This document shows, one piece after another, positions 24,628 to 33,902 of a stretch of DNA of 64,000 nucleotides; within the stretch, counting starts at the first letter, position 1; every line of letters begins with the position of its first letter. The position numbers and the translations under genes are program-made. The notes under the pieces are model-generated. The model had not been told where the DNA came from, made no database searches, and worked only from the letters and a program-made list of their open reading frames with translations. Origin of the DNA: CBFDBF01 sp050287965 (GTDB lineage Bacteria > Pseudomonadota > Gammaproteobacteria > Chromatiales > Chromatiaceae); contig JBNKCX010000018.1 of the NCBI GenBank assembly GCA_050287965.1, positions 1 through 64,000 on the forward strand, given 5' to 3'.

Positions 24628-25841
24628 AAAAGTCGATATTGTTTGTGGACGACGAAGAGAGCGTTCTGAGCGGGCTTAAGCGGTCGCTGCACGGGCAAAG
24701 GAATGAGTGGGATATGGAGTTTCGGAGTAACGGCCAGGAGGCATTGGAGGCGATCTCTCAGAACAACTTCGACGCCATAGTGACTGATATGCGCATGCCC
24801 GGGATGGATGGCGCGCAGCTTCTGGAGCGGATCGCCAAAAGCCATCCCCAGATCATCCGCATCATCCTGTCTGGTCACTCTGATGAGGAGCTGATCGTCC
24901 GCTCCGCCAGCGTCGCCCACCAGTTCATTACCAAACCTTGCGACGCCGCGGTGCTGAAGGACACGCTTGACCGGGCCTTCGCTCTCTATGGCTTTCTGGG
25001 CAACAGCAAACTTCACTCCCTGGTTACCGGTCTGCAACGCCTTCCCAGCATTCCCCACGCCTATAAACAAATCATGGATAAACTGCGGTCCCCGAACGCC
25101 TCCCTCTGGGAAATAGGAGAGGTGGTAAGCAAAGATCCCGCAATGACCGCAAAAATCCTGCAACTGGTGAATTCCGCCTTTTTCGGTCTCGGGCGACGGG
25201 TCTCCGACACCAGGGAAGCCGCCACCCTGATCGGCCTGGATGCCCTCAAGTCCCTGGTGCTTTCCATAGGCGTGTTTTCCCAGTTCGAGCAGAAATCGAT
25301 CAAGGACACCACCTTTTCCATTGAGGCCCTTCTGAACCACAGTCTGGCCGTCGCCAACCTGTCGGAACGCATCGCCAAGAGTGAAGGCGTTGAAAAGGCG
25401 GTTTCCGATGAATGCTTCCTGGCGGGCATGCTGCACGATATCGGCGTACTGATACTCGAACAGAATCTGTCTGAGGAGTACGTAAAGGCCAAGACCCTGG
25501 TAACGGAACAGGGTATCGACCTGAGCACGGCGGAAATGCAGGTGTTCGGCACCACTCACGGGGCGGTCGGTGCCTACCTGCTGGGCCTCTGGGCCCTGCC
25601 CTATCCGGTGGTGGAGGCGGTGGCGTTTCATCACACCCCCGGACTCTCCAGTTGCGATAGCTGTTCTCCGCTGGTGGTGGTGCATGTCGCCAATTCCCTG
25701 ATCAATCAATCAAGAATGGCAAGCGATATGTCGCCGTTCCTGGCGAAAAGCGAGGATAAACGGTTCCTGGAAAAGATCGGCATGGGAGACAGGCCAGATA
25801 CCTGGAAACAACTCCTTCCGGAACAGGAGGAAGAGGCGTGA
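24624..25841 (+). CDS. Response regulator with HDOD output domain
   Basis: The 405-residue protein has an N-terminal receiver domain with acidic pocket D9/D10-type residues, phospho-acceptor D55 in VTDMRMPGMDG, and K104 in FITKPC. The HDOD domain spans about 137-335, with LQRLPSIPHAYKQIM and DPAMTAKILQLVNSAFFG. HDOD domains are non-catalytic relatives of HD phosphohydrolases found in signalling scaffolds. A histidine-rich stretch MLHDIGVLILEQ near 275 recalls the HD fold. The stop overlaps the next start as ATGA-type coupling. It is first in a run of receiver genes without a kinase. Confidence 0.9.
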   Translation: MKKSILFVDDEESVLSGLKRSLHGQRNEWDMEFRSNGQEALEAISQNNFDAIVTDMRMPGMDGAQLLERIAKSHPQIIRIILSGHSDEELIVRSASVAHQFITKPCDAAVLKDTLDRAFALYGFLGNSKLHSLVTGLQRLPSIPHAYKQIMDKLRSPNASLWEIGEVVSKDPAMTAKILQLVNSAFFGLGRRVSDTREAATLIGLDALKSLVLSIGVFSQFEQKSIKDTTFSIEALLNHSLAVANLSERIAKSEGVEKAVSDECFLAGMLHDIGVLILEQNLSEEYVKAKTLVTEQGIDLSTAEMQVFGTTHGAVGAYLLGLWALPYPVVEAVAFHHTPGLSSCDSCSPLVVVHVANSLINQSRMASDMSPFLAKSEDKRFLEKIGMGDRPDTWKQLLPEQEEEA

Positions 25842-26995
25842 GCGATAAAATTCTCTTCGTCGATGACGACCCCAACATCCTCAATGCGTTCAAGCGCCAG
25901 CTTCGCAAACAGTATGAACTGACAACAGCAGGCAACGGGCGGGAAGGGCTGGAGGTTATCAGACTGGAGGGGCCGTTCTCCGTGGTAGTGGCCGATATGC
26001 GGATGCCGGAGATGGATGGCGTCACGTTCCTGAAAAAGGTGAGTGAGGTGTCCCCGGATTCAGTCCGCCTCATGCTGACCGGCAATGCGGATCAACAAAC
26101 CGCCATCGATGCCGTCAACGAAGGCAATGTCTTCCGTTTCCTGACCAAGCCCTGCCCACTTGAAACGCTTGTCTCCACCCTTGATGCCGCCCTGAATCAG
26201 TATCGACTGATCCATACCGAGCGGGAGCTTCTCGAGGGAACCCTGAATGGATCGATTGAGCTGCTGTTGGAGATTCTCTCCATGGTGGCACCCACTGTTT
26301 CCGGTCAGGCCATGGCCATGCGGGAAACCGCCGTCGAGGTGGCTCGATCATTACGGGTTGCAAATACCTGGGAGATGGAGATGGCCACCATGCTGTCACA
26401 TATCGCCTACGTCACCCTACCTCCGGAGACACTGACCAAGACCCGGGCCGGAGAAGAGTTGACCCCGGCGGAAAGACAGATCGTCGCCCACCTGCCCGAA
26501 ACCGGACATAAGCTGCTGGCCAATATCCCGCGCCTGAAAAGGGTCGCCGACATCGTCCTGTACCAGAATAAAAATTTCGACGGCTCCGGAGTGCCGGATG
26601 ACGCGGTATCGGGGGAGGACATCCCCATTGAATCCCGAATACTCAAGATTCTTCACGACCTCAAGGAGCGGGAGGAAAAACTCAAGGTGACTCCGGAGAA
26701 AGCACTGGAGCAGATGCAGAACAGCACCAGCATCTACGACCCGCGGATATTACAGACGGTGGCCTGGTTCTTCTCTGCCGGGGCCGAAGAAGCGAACATG
26801 TCCCCACCGATGGATGTGCGCGTACGCGAATTGCGGCCGGGCCAGGTACTGGTGTCAAACGTGGAAACCGCAGAGGGGAGGCTGCTATTTGCTGCCGGAC
26901 ATAAACTTTCCCCGGCCATCGTGGAACGACTGATCAATTATCATCACATCCACAAAATAAAGGAGCCGATACAGGTCTCGGTGCCTCTGGACTGA
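25838..26995 (+). CDS. Response regulator with degenerate HD-GYP-like domain
   Basis: In this 385-residue protein, the receiver domain has D53 as phospho-acceptor (VADMRMPEMDG) and FLTKPC as the lysine motif. The C-terminal part aligns by eye with RpfG-type HD-GYP domains, but metal ligands are lost. The canonical HD position reads LSHIAYVTLP, and the HHE-DGSGYP segment reads QNKNFDGSGVP. C-di-GMP hydrolysis is therefore unlikely, and binding or scaffolding is more plausible. The last 65 residues form an extra region (VRELRPGQVLVSNV) seen in related regulators. The receiver is closely similar to that of the REC-GGDEF-EAL protein at 27.7-29.4 kb, sharing LTGNADQQTA. Confidence 0.85.
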   Translation: MSDKILFVDDDPNILNAFKRQLRKQYELTTAGNGREGLEVIRLEGPFSVVVADMRMPEMDGVTFLKKVSEVSPDSVRLMLTGNADQQTAIDAVNEGNVFRFLTKPCPLETLVSTLDAALNQYRLIHTERELLEGTLNGSIELLLEILSMVAPTVSGQAMAMRETAVEVARSLRVANTWEMEMATMLSHIAYVTLPPETLTKTRAGEELTPAERQIVAHLPETGHKLLANIPRLKRVADIVLYQNKNFDGSGVPDDAVSGEDIPIESRILKILHDLKEREEKLKVTPEKALEQMQNSTSIYDPRILQTVAWFFSAGAEEANMSPPMDVRVRELRPGQVLVSNVETAEGRLLFAAGHKLSPAIVERLINYHHIHKIKEPIQVSVPLD

Positions 26996-27114
26996 TACCT
27001 CCGGACGGCATCACGACTTACTCGCTATAGGGATGCGACTTGAAGCATGCTTACATTACAGAAAATGAAGACGGGTATGGGTCGGCAATTTTCATAGGCC
27101 TGGAGGACAAAGCA

Positions 27115-27648
27115 GTGTACAGATTAATGATTGTCGATGATGAAGAGAATGTTCTCCATGCATTACGCCGTATACTGTCCAAGACCAAAAACCTGGATAT
27201 CGTCACCTGCAACAGCCCGTTCGACGCCCTGGAGATCGCCCGTGAATCCGATTTCCATTTGTTTATATCGGACTACCGAATGCCCGGCATGGACGGCGTC
27301 GAGTTTCTGATCGAAGTCAAAAAGATTCATCCTGGCGCCCTCCGCCTTATCTTGAGCGGACAAACGGATTTCGACGCCCTGGTCAGCGCCATCAACCAGG
27401 CCGAAATCTATCGTTTTATCATGAAGCCGGTACAGTCCTACGAGTTGATCGCCACCGTACAACAGGCGTTGCAGTACCACGATCTGGCAAAGGAGAACCG
27501 CTACCTTGCCGATCAGATCAGGAAACAGAAGGAAGAGCTGAACCGGAGAGAGACCGCCCTAAGAAAACTCGCCGATGAACATCCGCTGATTGCCGAGGTC
27601 AACTGGGGACCGGATGGAGCCATCATGCTGGATGAAGACGAAACCTGA
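27115..27648 (+). CDS. Single-domain response regulator with helical C-terminus
   Basis: A receiver domain occupies about 125 residues (LMIVDDEENVLHALRRIL; phospho-acceptor in ISDYRMPGMDG; lysine in FIMKPV). A predicted coiled-coil follows (DLAKENRYLADQIRKQKEEL) and then a short acidic tail. No enzymatic output is visible, so it may act as a phosphate sink or dimerising adaptor. The GTG at 27115 has GGAGG 8 bases upstream. A TTG frame from 27040 is possible but less likely. The gene converges with the REC-GGDEF-EAL gene with only six bases between stops. Confidence 0.82.
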   Translation: MYRLMIVDDEENVLHALRRILSKTKNLDIVTCNSPFDALEIARESDFHLFISDYRMPGMDGVEFLIEVKKIHPGALRLILSGQTDFDALVSAINQAEIYRFIMKPVQSYELIATVQQALQYHDLAKENRYLADQIRKQKEELNRRETALRKLADEHPLIAEVNWGPDGAIMLDEDET

Positions 27649-27654
27649 AGATCG

Positions 27655-29361
27655 CTATCCCTGCGCCAACTCATCCATGGGGCGCGGCTCCGAAAACTGG
27701 TAACCCTGCCCGTAATCCACGCCAAGTGAACGGAGATGCTCTAGTACAGCGCTATTCTCCACGTACTCCGCGACCGTCTTCTTCCCCATGGCCCGCCCGA
27801 TCTCCGCGATGGATTTGACAATCGCATAGTTGATTTTATCTGTATCGATGTTCCTCACAAACATACCGTCGATCTTAAGAAAATCGACTGGCAGGTTCTT
27901 CAGATACCCGAAGGAGGAGAGACCGCTGCCGAAATCGTCCAGAGAAAAAAGAAATCCCTCCCGCTTTAGGCGCCGCATGAATCGTATAGCTTCGTTCATA
28001 CGGGCGATGGCCGCCGTTTCCGTGATCTCGAAACAGATCTTGCTTTGAGGGATCGATGACGAAGCGAACCTGCTGAGTACGAAATCCAGGACCTGCTGAT
28101 CACCGAGAGAATGACCGGATAGATTAATGGAACACAGTGCCAACCTGCCCAGGGCATCCTGATGCAGCTCCAGCCACTCGATGACGGCACCGATTACCCA
28201 GCGATCGATCCTGGCGGCGAGATGAAAACTCTCCGCCGCGGGAAGAAAGCGTCCTGGAGCTATAACCTCGCCTTCTTCTCCCCGCATGCGCACCAGTATT
28301 TCAAAATGATCGCCTTCTTTACTCCCCGGATCCAGAGGCACGATGGGCTGAAAATACAGAAGGAAACTGTCTTCCACCAGGGCCTTCTGTATACGCGCCA
28401 CCCACTGCATCTCGTCCAGGCGATCTGTGAGCTCTCTGTCCTTTTCACTGGCAATATGGATGCGGTTGCGGCCCCCATCCTTGGCTACATTACACGCGGT
28501 TTCAGCGGCACCAAGAATCGCCTCGACACTCTCACTCCGCGGGGTTATGGGGACGACACCGATGCATGCGCCCAGGGGAAACGGCTGGCCGTCCCATTCA
28601 AAGTGGTGCCGATTCAGATCGGCCAGAATTACCGCAACCAGTTTACTGGCCTTCTCCAGCGGGCAGTCCCACAGCAACATACCGAACTGATCAGCGAACA
28701 GACGGGCCACAAGGTCGCTTTTGCGGCAGTGCCGGGAGAACAGTTGCGCGACCTGACGCAACAGCTCATCACCGGCCGTGGGACCACAGGAGCCGTTAAT
28801 CACACGAAAGTGATCGATATTGATATAACAGAGAATATGTTCGTGGAGCTCTTCCCGGGTGACTTCCAGGGCGGACTCCAATCGCGTCTTGAACGCCTGG
28901 CGGTTCATAAGCCCGGTAAGGGCGTCATGTTCGGACTGGTAGGAAAGTCTCTCCGCGAGATCCTTTGTCAGCGCCGCCTTCTCCTGCTTTCCCCGGTAAT
29001 ACTCCAGCGCCTGCTCAACCGCTTCCGCCATGACTTCCGGGGAACACGGCTTGTTGAGAAAGCGGAACACCTGACCGCGATTAACCGCATCCGCCGCGGT
29101 TTGCTGATCGGCGTTGCCGGTGAGCATAATGCGCACGGTATCCGGCGCCTGCTCGCGGATACGCATCAGCAGATCCAGACCGGTCATTTTCGGCATACGC
29201 ATGTCGGACACCACTACCGCATAGGGTCCGTGGCGGGAAACCATTTCCAGCGCCTCCCGGCCGCTGGCCGCGGTATCCAGTGAGAAGCGTTTACGCAATA
29301 GACGCCGATAACCTGTCAGTATCCGCGGATCATCGTCGACGATAAGGACCTTGTCGTTCAC
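27655..29361 (-). CDS. Response regulator with degenerate GGDEF and intact EAL domain
   Basis: The product has about 568 residues: a receiver (phospho-acceptor in VSDMRMPKMTG), a GGDEF-like domain whose signature has decayed to LFADQF, and an EAL domain. The EAL domain retains the catalytic set: FEILVRM at the EAL position, CFEITETAA, LDDFGSGLSSFGYLK, LKIDGMFV and VAEYVEN. The likely activity is c-di-GMP hydrolysis controlled by phosphorylation, with the dead GGDEF as a possible GTP sensor. GTG at 29361 (MNDKVLIVDDD) parallels the start of its receiver paralogue at 25838. ATG at 29418 is the alternative. It converges on the other three receiver genes. Confidence 0.9.
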   Translation of the reverse strand: MNDKVLIVDDDPRILTGYRRLLRKRFSLDTAASGREALEMVSRHGPYAVVVSDMRMPKMTGLDLLMRIREQAPDTVRIMLTGNADQQTAADAVNRGQVFRFLNKPCSPEVMAEAVEQALEYYRGKQEKAALTKDLAERLSYQSEHDALTGLMNRQAFKTRLESALEVTREELHEHILCYINIDHFRVINGSCGPTAGDELLRQVAQLFSRHCRKSDLVARLFADQFGMLLWDCPLEKASKLVAVILADLNRHHFEWDGQPFPLGACIGVVPITPRSESVEAILGAAETACNVAKDGGRNRIHIASEKDRELTDRLDEMQWVARIQKALVEDSFLLYFQPIVPLDPGSKEGDHFEILVRMRGEEGEVIAPGRFLPAAESFHLAARIDRWVIGAVIEWLELHQDALGRLALCSINLSGHSLGDQQVLDFVLSRFASSSIPQSKICFEITETAAIARMNEAIRFMRRLKREGFLFSLDDFGSGLSSFGYLKNLPVDFLKIDGMFVRNIDTDKINYAIVKSIAEIGRAMGKKTVAEYVENSAVLEHLRSLGVDYGQGYQFSEPRPMDELAQG

Positions 29362-29587
29362 CAGCCGAATTTCTCCCTCTGTTCTCGGCACTGTCAGGCC
29401 TGCCCCGTCAGGGCCCATGTATATCCAGCTAGCGGCTGCCGCAGGGAAATCTTGATCGGTTGTCCTGCCGATTTCCGATTCTAACGCAGGCGCCGCGGCA
29501 TGCGGCGTGATGAAGATAGCGTGAGACAGATCGCAGCTTGAGAGGCCGCTTCTGCACCCCGTCCGGAGAGAATCGACAGAAGGGATA

Positions 29588-29661
29588 TGGAGCGGGTGAT
29601 GGGAATCGAACCCACGTTTGAAGCTTGGGAAGCTCCAGTTCTACCATTGAACTACACCCGC
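29588..29661 (-). tRNA. tRNA-Gly (CCC)
   Basis: This 74-base cloverleaf reads on the minus strand from GCGGGTGTAGTTCAATGG to an encoded CCA. The acceptor stem GCGGGTG pairs with CACCCGC. The anticodon stem GGAGC/GCTTC encloses the loop TTCCCAA, giving anticodon CCC. It lies between the acyl-CoA synthetase and the REC-GGDEF-EAL gene, all on the minus strand. Confidence 0.95.
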
Positions 29662-29719
29662 CGGATCAATGATCGCATTCGATTCTATTGGCAGAAAAGT
29701 ACTGACGCAAGCAACTTTA

Positions 29720-31564
29720 TCAATGAGCACCCTTGCTTGGCTTGGCAGGCCCTTCAGCATAGAGGGCCTTGATCTCCTTGGTGTATTTCCCTGTGATCTG
29801 GGAACGCTTGACCTTCAAGGTGGGAGTCAGCAATCCATTTTCCACCGTCCAGGGCTCCAACATCAGCGCCACCCGGCGAATCTTGGCATAACCCGGGAAA
29901 TCCTTGAGGGCGCTCTTGATGCGGGATAACGCCTCCGAGACGACCCGGGGATTGGAGAGAGAATCCGGATCCAGCGGGTTCAGACCGCAATCCTGAGCAA
30001 ACCCTGGCCAGAGATCCGCGTTCAGCACCACCAGAGCGCTCAAATAGGGACAACCCTCACCGATAACAAGCACCTGCTCAAACAGCGGGTCCAGAGCAAT
30101 AGCCAACTCCATGTCCGAGGGGGGCACGTTTTCCCCATTGGAGAGCACCAGGATGTCCTTCAGGCGCCCGGTGATGTAGATATGGTTGTTGTCGATCCGT
30201 GCCTGATCACCGGTGTGCAACCACCCGTCCGAATCGATCATCTTGGCCGTCGCCGCATGATTGTTCCAATAACCCAGCATCACCCCGGGACTCTTTACCA
30301 GAAGCTCTTCATCTTTCCCGACCCTGACCTCGATGCCGCGCAAGGGAATGCCTACGCTGGCGGGTTCATTGTCGCCCACGGGATTGACGCTGATGACCGG
30401 ACTGGTCTCGGTCAATCCGTAACCCTGCAATAGAGGTACGCCGAGACTTATAAATATCCGTGCGATATCGTGCGCCAACGGCGCCCCTCCGCTCACCGCC
30501 ATTCGCAACCGCCCGCCCAACCGGGCGGTTATTTTTCCCGCCACCAGTTTTTCCAGCAACGGCCAGAACAGCAACGACGACCGCCACCCCTGACGACCCT
30601 GCAAATACCGGAATCGACGCCAACCCACGGCGACGGCCCTGTTGAACAGCCAGCGGGCCACCACCGATTTCTTCCTCATCTGCTCGCTGATCCGGCCATA
30701 GACCCGTTCAAATACCCGTGGAACCGCAATCAATATAGTGGGCCGAATCAATTGAAGATCTTCGGCCAATTGCGCCACGCTGCGGGCAAACGCAACCGTG
30801 GAGCCGGTCATGACCGGAAGATAATACCCGCAGGTCCTCTCCAAAGTATGAGAAAGGGGCAGGAAGGAAAGAAACACGTCCTCCTGGTAACAATCCAGAA
30901 CCACTACAGAGGCGTGTGCCACCGAGAGGATATTGTAATGACTCAGCATCACCCCTTTCGGCCTGCCGGTGGTCCCGGAGGTATAAACGATGGTGGCCAG
31001 GGAATGGGGGTCACCGGTACGCCGCTGCGGTTCACCTCCGGTATCCGGCAGCCAATCCCCAACGATCCTGACGCGATTATCCCTCGCATGAAGCGCCTCG
31101 GCCTCACTGCCGGGGTCCAGCACCAGTACCCGTTGCAATGACAGTTGCTCCCCCAGCTCCGCCGCCAGCCGCCGCCAACGTCCGGCATCCTGCACCAGGA
31201 GCAATTTGACCGCCGCATCCTCCAGGATATAGGCCACGTTTTCCGGACGATCGTCCGTGTACAGGGGAACCACCACCAGACCCAGTCCCAGGCAGGCCTG
31301 ATCGAATACCACCCAATCCGGACAGTTACGCAACTGGAGGGCCACCCGGTCCCCGGTCTTCAGCCCCTCACCGATCAGCGCCCTCTGCCACCTGGCGACC
31401 TGATCCGCCATCTCTCTCCAGCTATAACTCAACCAGGAGCCGGTCTCGCGATCAAAAGATCGATAGGCCTCCATATCCGGGGAACGTTCTGCGCGTTGCA
31501 GAAACAGGCCGTCCAGCGTACCAGCACTCTTTATTGGTATTAGGTCTTCGTGCCAAGTGGTCAA
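29720..31564 (-). CDS. Long-chain fatty-acid-CoA ligase (AMP-forming)
   Basis: The 614-residue adenylate-forming enzyme activates fatty acids to acyl-CoA. The P-loop-like motif TIVYTSGTTGRPKGVMLSH lies near residue 192. The A5 region YGLTETSPVIS is near 370. The A7-A8 hinge (WLHTGDQARIDNNHIYITGRLKDI) is near 447. The late lysine region LTPTLKVKRSQITGKY is near 590. Size and internal insertions resemble the FadD15/ACSL-like group rather than classical FadD. Chain-length preference cannot be read from sequence. It is transcribed alone, divergent from thiS. Confidence 0.9.
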   Translation of the reverse strand: MTTWHEDLIPIKSAGTLDGLFLQRAERSPDMEAYRSFDRETGSWLSYSWREMADQVARWQRALIGEGLKTGDRVALQLRNCPDWVVFDQACLGLGLVVVPLYTDDRPENVAYILEDAAVKLLLVQDAGRWRRLAAELGEQLSLQRVLVLDPGSEAEALHARDNRVRIVGDWLPDTGGEPQRRTGDPHSLATIVYTSGTTGRPKGVMLSHYNILSVAHASVVVLDCYQEDVFLSFLPLSHTLERTCGYYLPVMTGSTVAFARSVAQLAEDLQLIRPTILIAVPRVFERVYGRISEQMRKKSVVARWLFNRAVAVGWRRFRYLQGRQGWRSSLLFWPLLEKLVAGKITARLGGRLRMAVSGGAPLAHDIARIFISLGVPLLQGYGLTETSPVISVNPVGDNEPASVGIPLRGIEVRVGKDEELLVKSPGVMLGYWNNHAATAKMIDSDGWLHTGDQARIDNNHIYITGRLKDILVLSNGENVPPSDMELAIALDPLFEQVLVIGEGCPYLSALVVLNADLWPGFAQDCGLNPLDPDSLSNPRVVSEALSRIKSALKDFPGYAKIRRVALMLEPWTVENGLLTPTLKVKRSQITGKYTKEIKALYAEGPAKPSKGAH

Positions 31565-31678
31565 AACGGTATCCTTTGCAGGGTGATGTCTGCTGCTCGT
31601 GACGAGGTGTTTAGTGTAAAATCATTTTCATAATCTGTTAACAGCCTTGAGCAGTCCAAAAAGGAATCTAAATACTCA

Positions 31679-31879
31679 ATGCAGATTTTCATCAACGGCG
31701 AGGAACAGCAGGTATCGGACAATCTCAGCATGGCGGTCCTGGTTCAGCAGCTGGACCTGGCGGATAAGCGCTTCGCCATAGAGGTTAACGAGGAGTTGGT
31801 CCCCCGCAGCACATTTGACGCCCACCTTCTGCAACCGGGTGACCGCGTCGAGATCGTCCACGCCATCGGCGGGGGGTAA
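31679..31879 (+). CDS. thiS: Sulfur carrier protein ThiS
   Basis: ThiS is a ubiquitin-fold sulfur carrier for thiazole synthesis. The 66-residue length is typical, beginning MQIFINGEEQQVSDNLSMA and ending in the di-glycine tail VHAIGGG, which is adenylated and thiocarboxylated. It is followed by thiG with a gap of about 120 bases. I looked for a thiamine-pyrophosphate riboswitch upstream and saw no convincing match. thiF, thiH or thiO are not in this window. Confidence 0.96.
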   Translation: MQIFINGEEQQVSDNLSMAVLVQQLDLADKRFAIEVNEELVPRSTFDAHLLQPGDRVEIVHAIGGG

Positions 31880-31997
31880 ATCAGCTGCGCCGCGAGGCCG
31901 GGACGACCGACCGAATGGCATTACAGGGTCCCAGTACGACGATAAACCGTTACTTCGATCCATACCCTATCAACCAATCGACAAAGAAATCACTGTT

Positions 31998-32789
31998 ATG
32001 TCAGACCAGAAACAGGACACCTTCACTATTGCCGGCAAAGAGTATCACTCCCGCCTGCTGGTAGGGACCGGCAAATATAAAGACCTCGAAGAGACGCGCT
32101 TGGCCATCGAGACCAGCGGCGCCGAGATCGTAACCGTCGCCGTACGCCGTACCAACATAGGGCAGAACAAGGATGAGCCGAATATCCTGGAGGTGCTGCC
32201 GCCGGATAGGTTTACCATCCTGCCCAATACCGCCGGCTGCTACGACGCCACCACCGCGGTACGCACCTGCAAGCTGGCGCGGGAACTGCTCGACGGACAC
32301 AACCTGGTGAAGCTCGAGGTTCTGGGGGATGACAAGACCCTGTTCCCGGACGTTATCCAGACCATCAAGGCCGCGGAGCAACTGATTGCCGACGGCTTTG
32401 ACATAATGGTCTACACCAACGATGACCCGATTATCGCCCGCGAGTTGGAACAGATGGGCTGCGTCGCGGTAATGCCTCTGGCCGCACCCATCGGCTCCGG
32501 CCTGGGGATTCGCAACAAACTGAATATCCTCACCATCGTCGAGAATGCCGAGGTGCCGATACTGGTGGACGCCGGGGTCGGCACCGCTTCCGATGCCGCG
32601 GTCGCCATGGAACTGGGTTGTGACGGCGTGCTGATGAATACCGCCATTGCCGCCGCCAGGGATCCGATACTTATGGCCTCGGCGATGAAAAAGGCCATCG
32701 AAGCCGGCCGTGAGGCGTTCCTGGCAGGTCGCATGCCGGCAAAGCGCTTCGCCTCCGCCTCCTCCCCCCTGGAAGGGTTGTTCTTCTAA
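31998..32789 (+). CDS. thiG: Thiazole synthase ThiG
   Basis: This 263-residue TIM-barrel enzyme forms the thiazole phosphate of thiamine from deoxyxylulose 5-phosphate, dehydroglycine and ThiS thiocarboxylate. Recognisable pieces are SRLLVGTGKYKDLEET near residue 18, the Schiff-base lysine in NLVKLEVLGD near 108, and the phosphate-binding VPILVDAGVGTASDAA. The start at 31998 follows from family alignment, because the frame opens further upstream inside thiS. It is co-directional with thiS and trmB, and a strong palindrome lies between thiG and trmB. Confidence 0.97.
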   Translation: MSDQKQDTFTIAGKEYHSRLLVGTGKYKDLEETRLAIETSGAEIVTVAVRRTNIGQNKDEPNILEVLPPDRFTILPNTAGCYDATTAVRTCKLARELLDGHNLVKLEVLGDDKTLFPDVIQTIKAAEQLIADGFDIMVYTNDDPIIARELEQMGCVAVMPLAAPIGSGLGIRNKLNILTIVENAEVPILVDAGVGTASDAAVAMELGCDGVLMNTAIAAARDPILMASAMKKAIEAGREAFLAGRMPAKRFASASSPLEGLFF

Positions 32790-32813
32790 ACGGAACTTTT
32801 CCGGAAAGTTGGA

Positions 32814-32890
32814 GAAAAAACGCAGAGTTCGCAAGGGCGCAGAGAATATTTTACCTTTGCGTCTCCGCGCCCTTGCGAACTCCGCGTTAA
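32814..32890. repeat. CACAGAG-type intergenic palindrome, copy 2 (thiG-trmB)
   Basis: This is a nearly perfect inverted repeat of about 20 base pairs. CGCAGAGTTCGCAAGGGCGC (32821-32840) is opposed by GCGCCCTTGCGAACTCCGCG (32867-32886) around a 26-base AT-rich centre. It would form a strong RNA hairpin between the two genes. Confidence 0.8.
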
Positions 32891-32938
32891 ATTCCGATTA
32901 TCCGGCAACAGACCTCCGTAACGACGCCCGCCCCGGAC

Positions 32939-33628
32939 ATGAAGAGCCGCGATAACCACCGCCCGATCAGAAGCTACGTCCTGCGCCAAGGGCGCCTGAC
33001 GGTGGGCCAGAAACGCGCCTTCGACACCATCTGGCCCGGGGTGGGGGTGGAGTTCTCCGGGGAGAAACTGGATCTTCCCGATCTGTTCGGCAACCACAAC
33101 CCGGTGTTTCTCGAGATCGGCTTCGGTAACGGTGACTCCCTGGCACAGATGGCCTTCGCCCATCCCGACAATAACTATCTGGGTATAGAGGTCCACTCCC
33201 CGGGGATCGGGCATCTGTTATTGAAGATTGACGAACTCGGTTTGAGCAACATCCGTATTATCCGCCACGATGCGGTGGAAGTGTTGGCCCGGGGCATCGG
33301 GGATGCGGAGCTGGCGGGGGTCTTTCTATTTTTCCCCGACCCCTGGCACAAGAAAAGACATCAGAAACGGCGCATACTCCAACCCGACCTGGTTTCCCAG
33401 CTATCGCGAACAATCCGCCCCGGAGGCATATTTCACGCCGCTACCGACTGGGAAGATTACGCGGAACATATGCTGGCCGTCCTGAGCGATGGCGATCAGA
33501 GCTTCAGCAATACCGCCGGCCGCGGTCGCTTTTCCAGTCGCCCCGGAGATCGCCCCCTGACCAAGTTCGAACAGCGGGGACAACGCCTGGGACATGATGT
33601 CTGGGACCTGATCTTTCAGCGCCTTTGA
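32939..33628 (+). CDS. trmB: tRNA (guanine-N7)-methyltransferase
   Basis: TrmB methylates G46 in tRNA variable loops. The 229-residue protein has the SAM-binding motif FLEIGFGNGDSL near residue 59. The family hallmark FFPDPWHKKRHQKRR lies near 128, and TKFEQRGQRLGHDVWDL is close to the C-terminus. All conserved blocks and the length match. In many gammaproteobacteria trmB also lies downstream of thiG, so the neighbourhood supports the assignment. It converges on a small membrane-protein gene. Confidence 0.97.
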   Translation: MKSRDNHRPIRSYVLRQGRLTVGQKRAFDTIWPGVGVEFSGEKLDLPDLFGNHNPVFLEIGFGNGDSLAQMAFAHPDNNYLGIEVHSPGIGHLLLKIDELGLSNIRIIRHDAVEVLARGIGDAELAGVFLFFPDPWHKKRHQKRRILQPDLVSQLSRTIRPGGIFHAATDWEDYAEHMLAVLSDGDQSFSNTAGRGRFSSRPGDRPLTKFEQRGQRLGHDVWDLIFQRL

Positions 33629-33662
33629 CCTCTCCGGGAACTGCGGCATGCGGGGGCATATG

Positions 33663-33893
33663 CTAACGGCTCACCATCCCCATCCGCACCAATTTCAGCA
33701 GTAGCAGGACAACAGGCGCCCCATGCAGAAAAAGATCGAAGATATCGAGCGGCCGGCTGAGGGTACCCGCAAACAGCATCTTGAGCTTTTCCCACAGATG
33801 CGGCTCGGGAAAGAACGGGGCCAACCCGAGCAGAAGCGCCGCCAGGATCAGCATCGGAAGAGAAACATCATCCAACCAATTCAACATCTTCAA
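33663..33893 (-). CDS. Conserved small inner-membrane protein
   Basis: This 76-residue protein has two hydrophobic helices: SLPMLILAALLLGLAPFF near residue 11, and a second around GAPVVLLLLKLV near 58. The amphipathic segment HLWEKLKMLFAG lies between. I recall the LGLAPFxPEPHLWEKL pattern from small conserved proteobacterial proteins, some loosely labelled RND-transporter associated. No function is established. It shares its strand with the macro-domain gene but is separated from it by a CACAGAG-type palindrome. Confidence 0.7.
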   Translation of the reverse strand: MKMLNWLDDVSLPMLILAALLLGLAPFFPEPHLWEKLKMLFAGTLSRPLDIFDLFLHGAPVVLLLLKLVRMGMVSR

Positions 33894-33902
33894 ACTCGCA
33901 TG

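Noticed and set aside
24498..25709. 403-codon open frame on the minus strand opposite the REC-HDOD gene
   Set aside because: It lies wholly antisense to a gene with clear receiver and HDOD motifs, has no recognisable domains, and its frame follows the codon bias of the real gene.
28162..29283. 373-codon open frame on the plus strand opposite the REC-GGDEF-EAL gene
   Set aside because: It is an antisense shadow of a well-supported gene, with histidine- and glutamine-rich composition and no motif.
31565..31678. Possible TPP riboswitch ahead of thiS
   Set aside because: The conserved CTGAGA and downstream thi-box segments are absent, and the gap of 114 bases is too short for the element plus a promoter.
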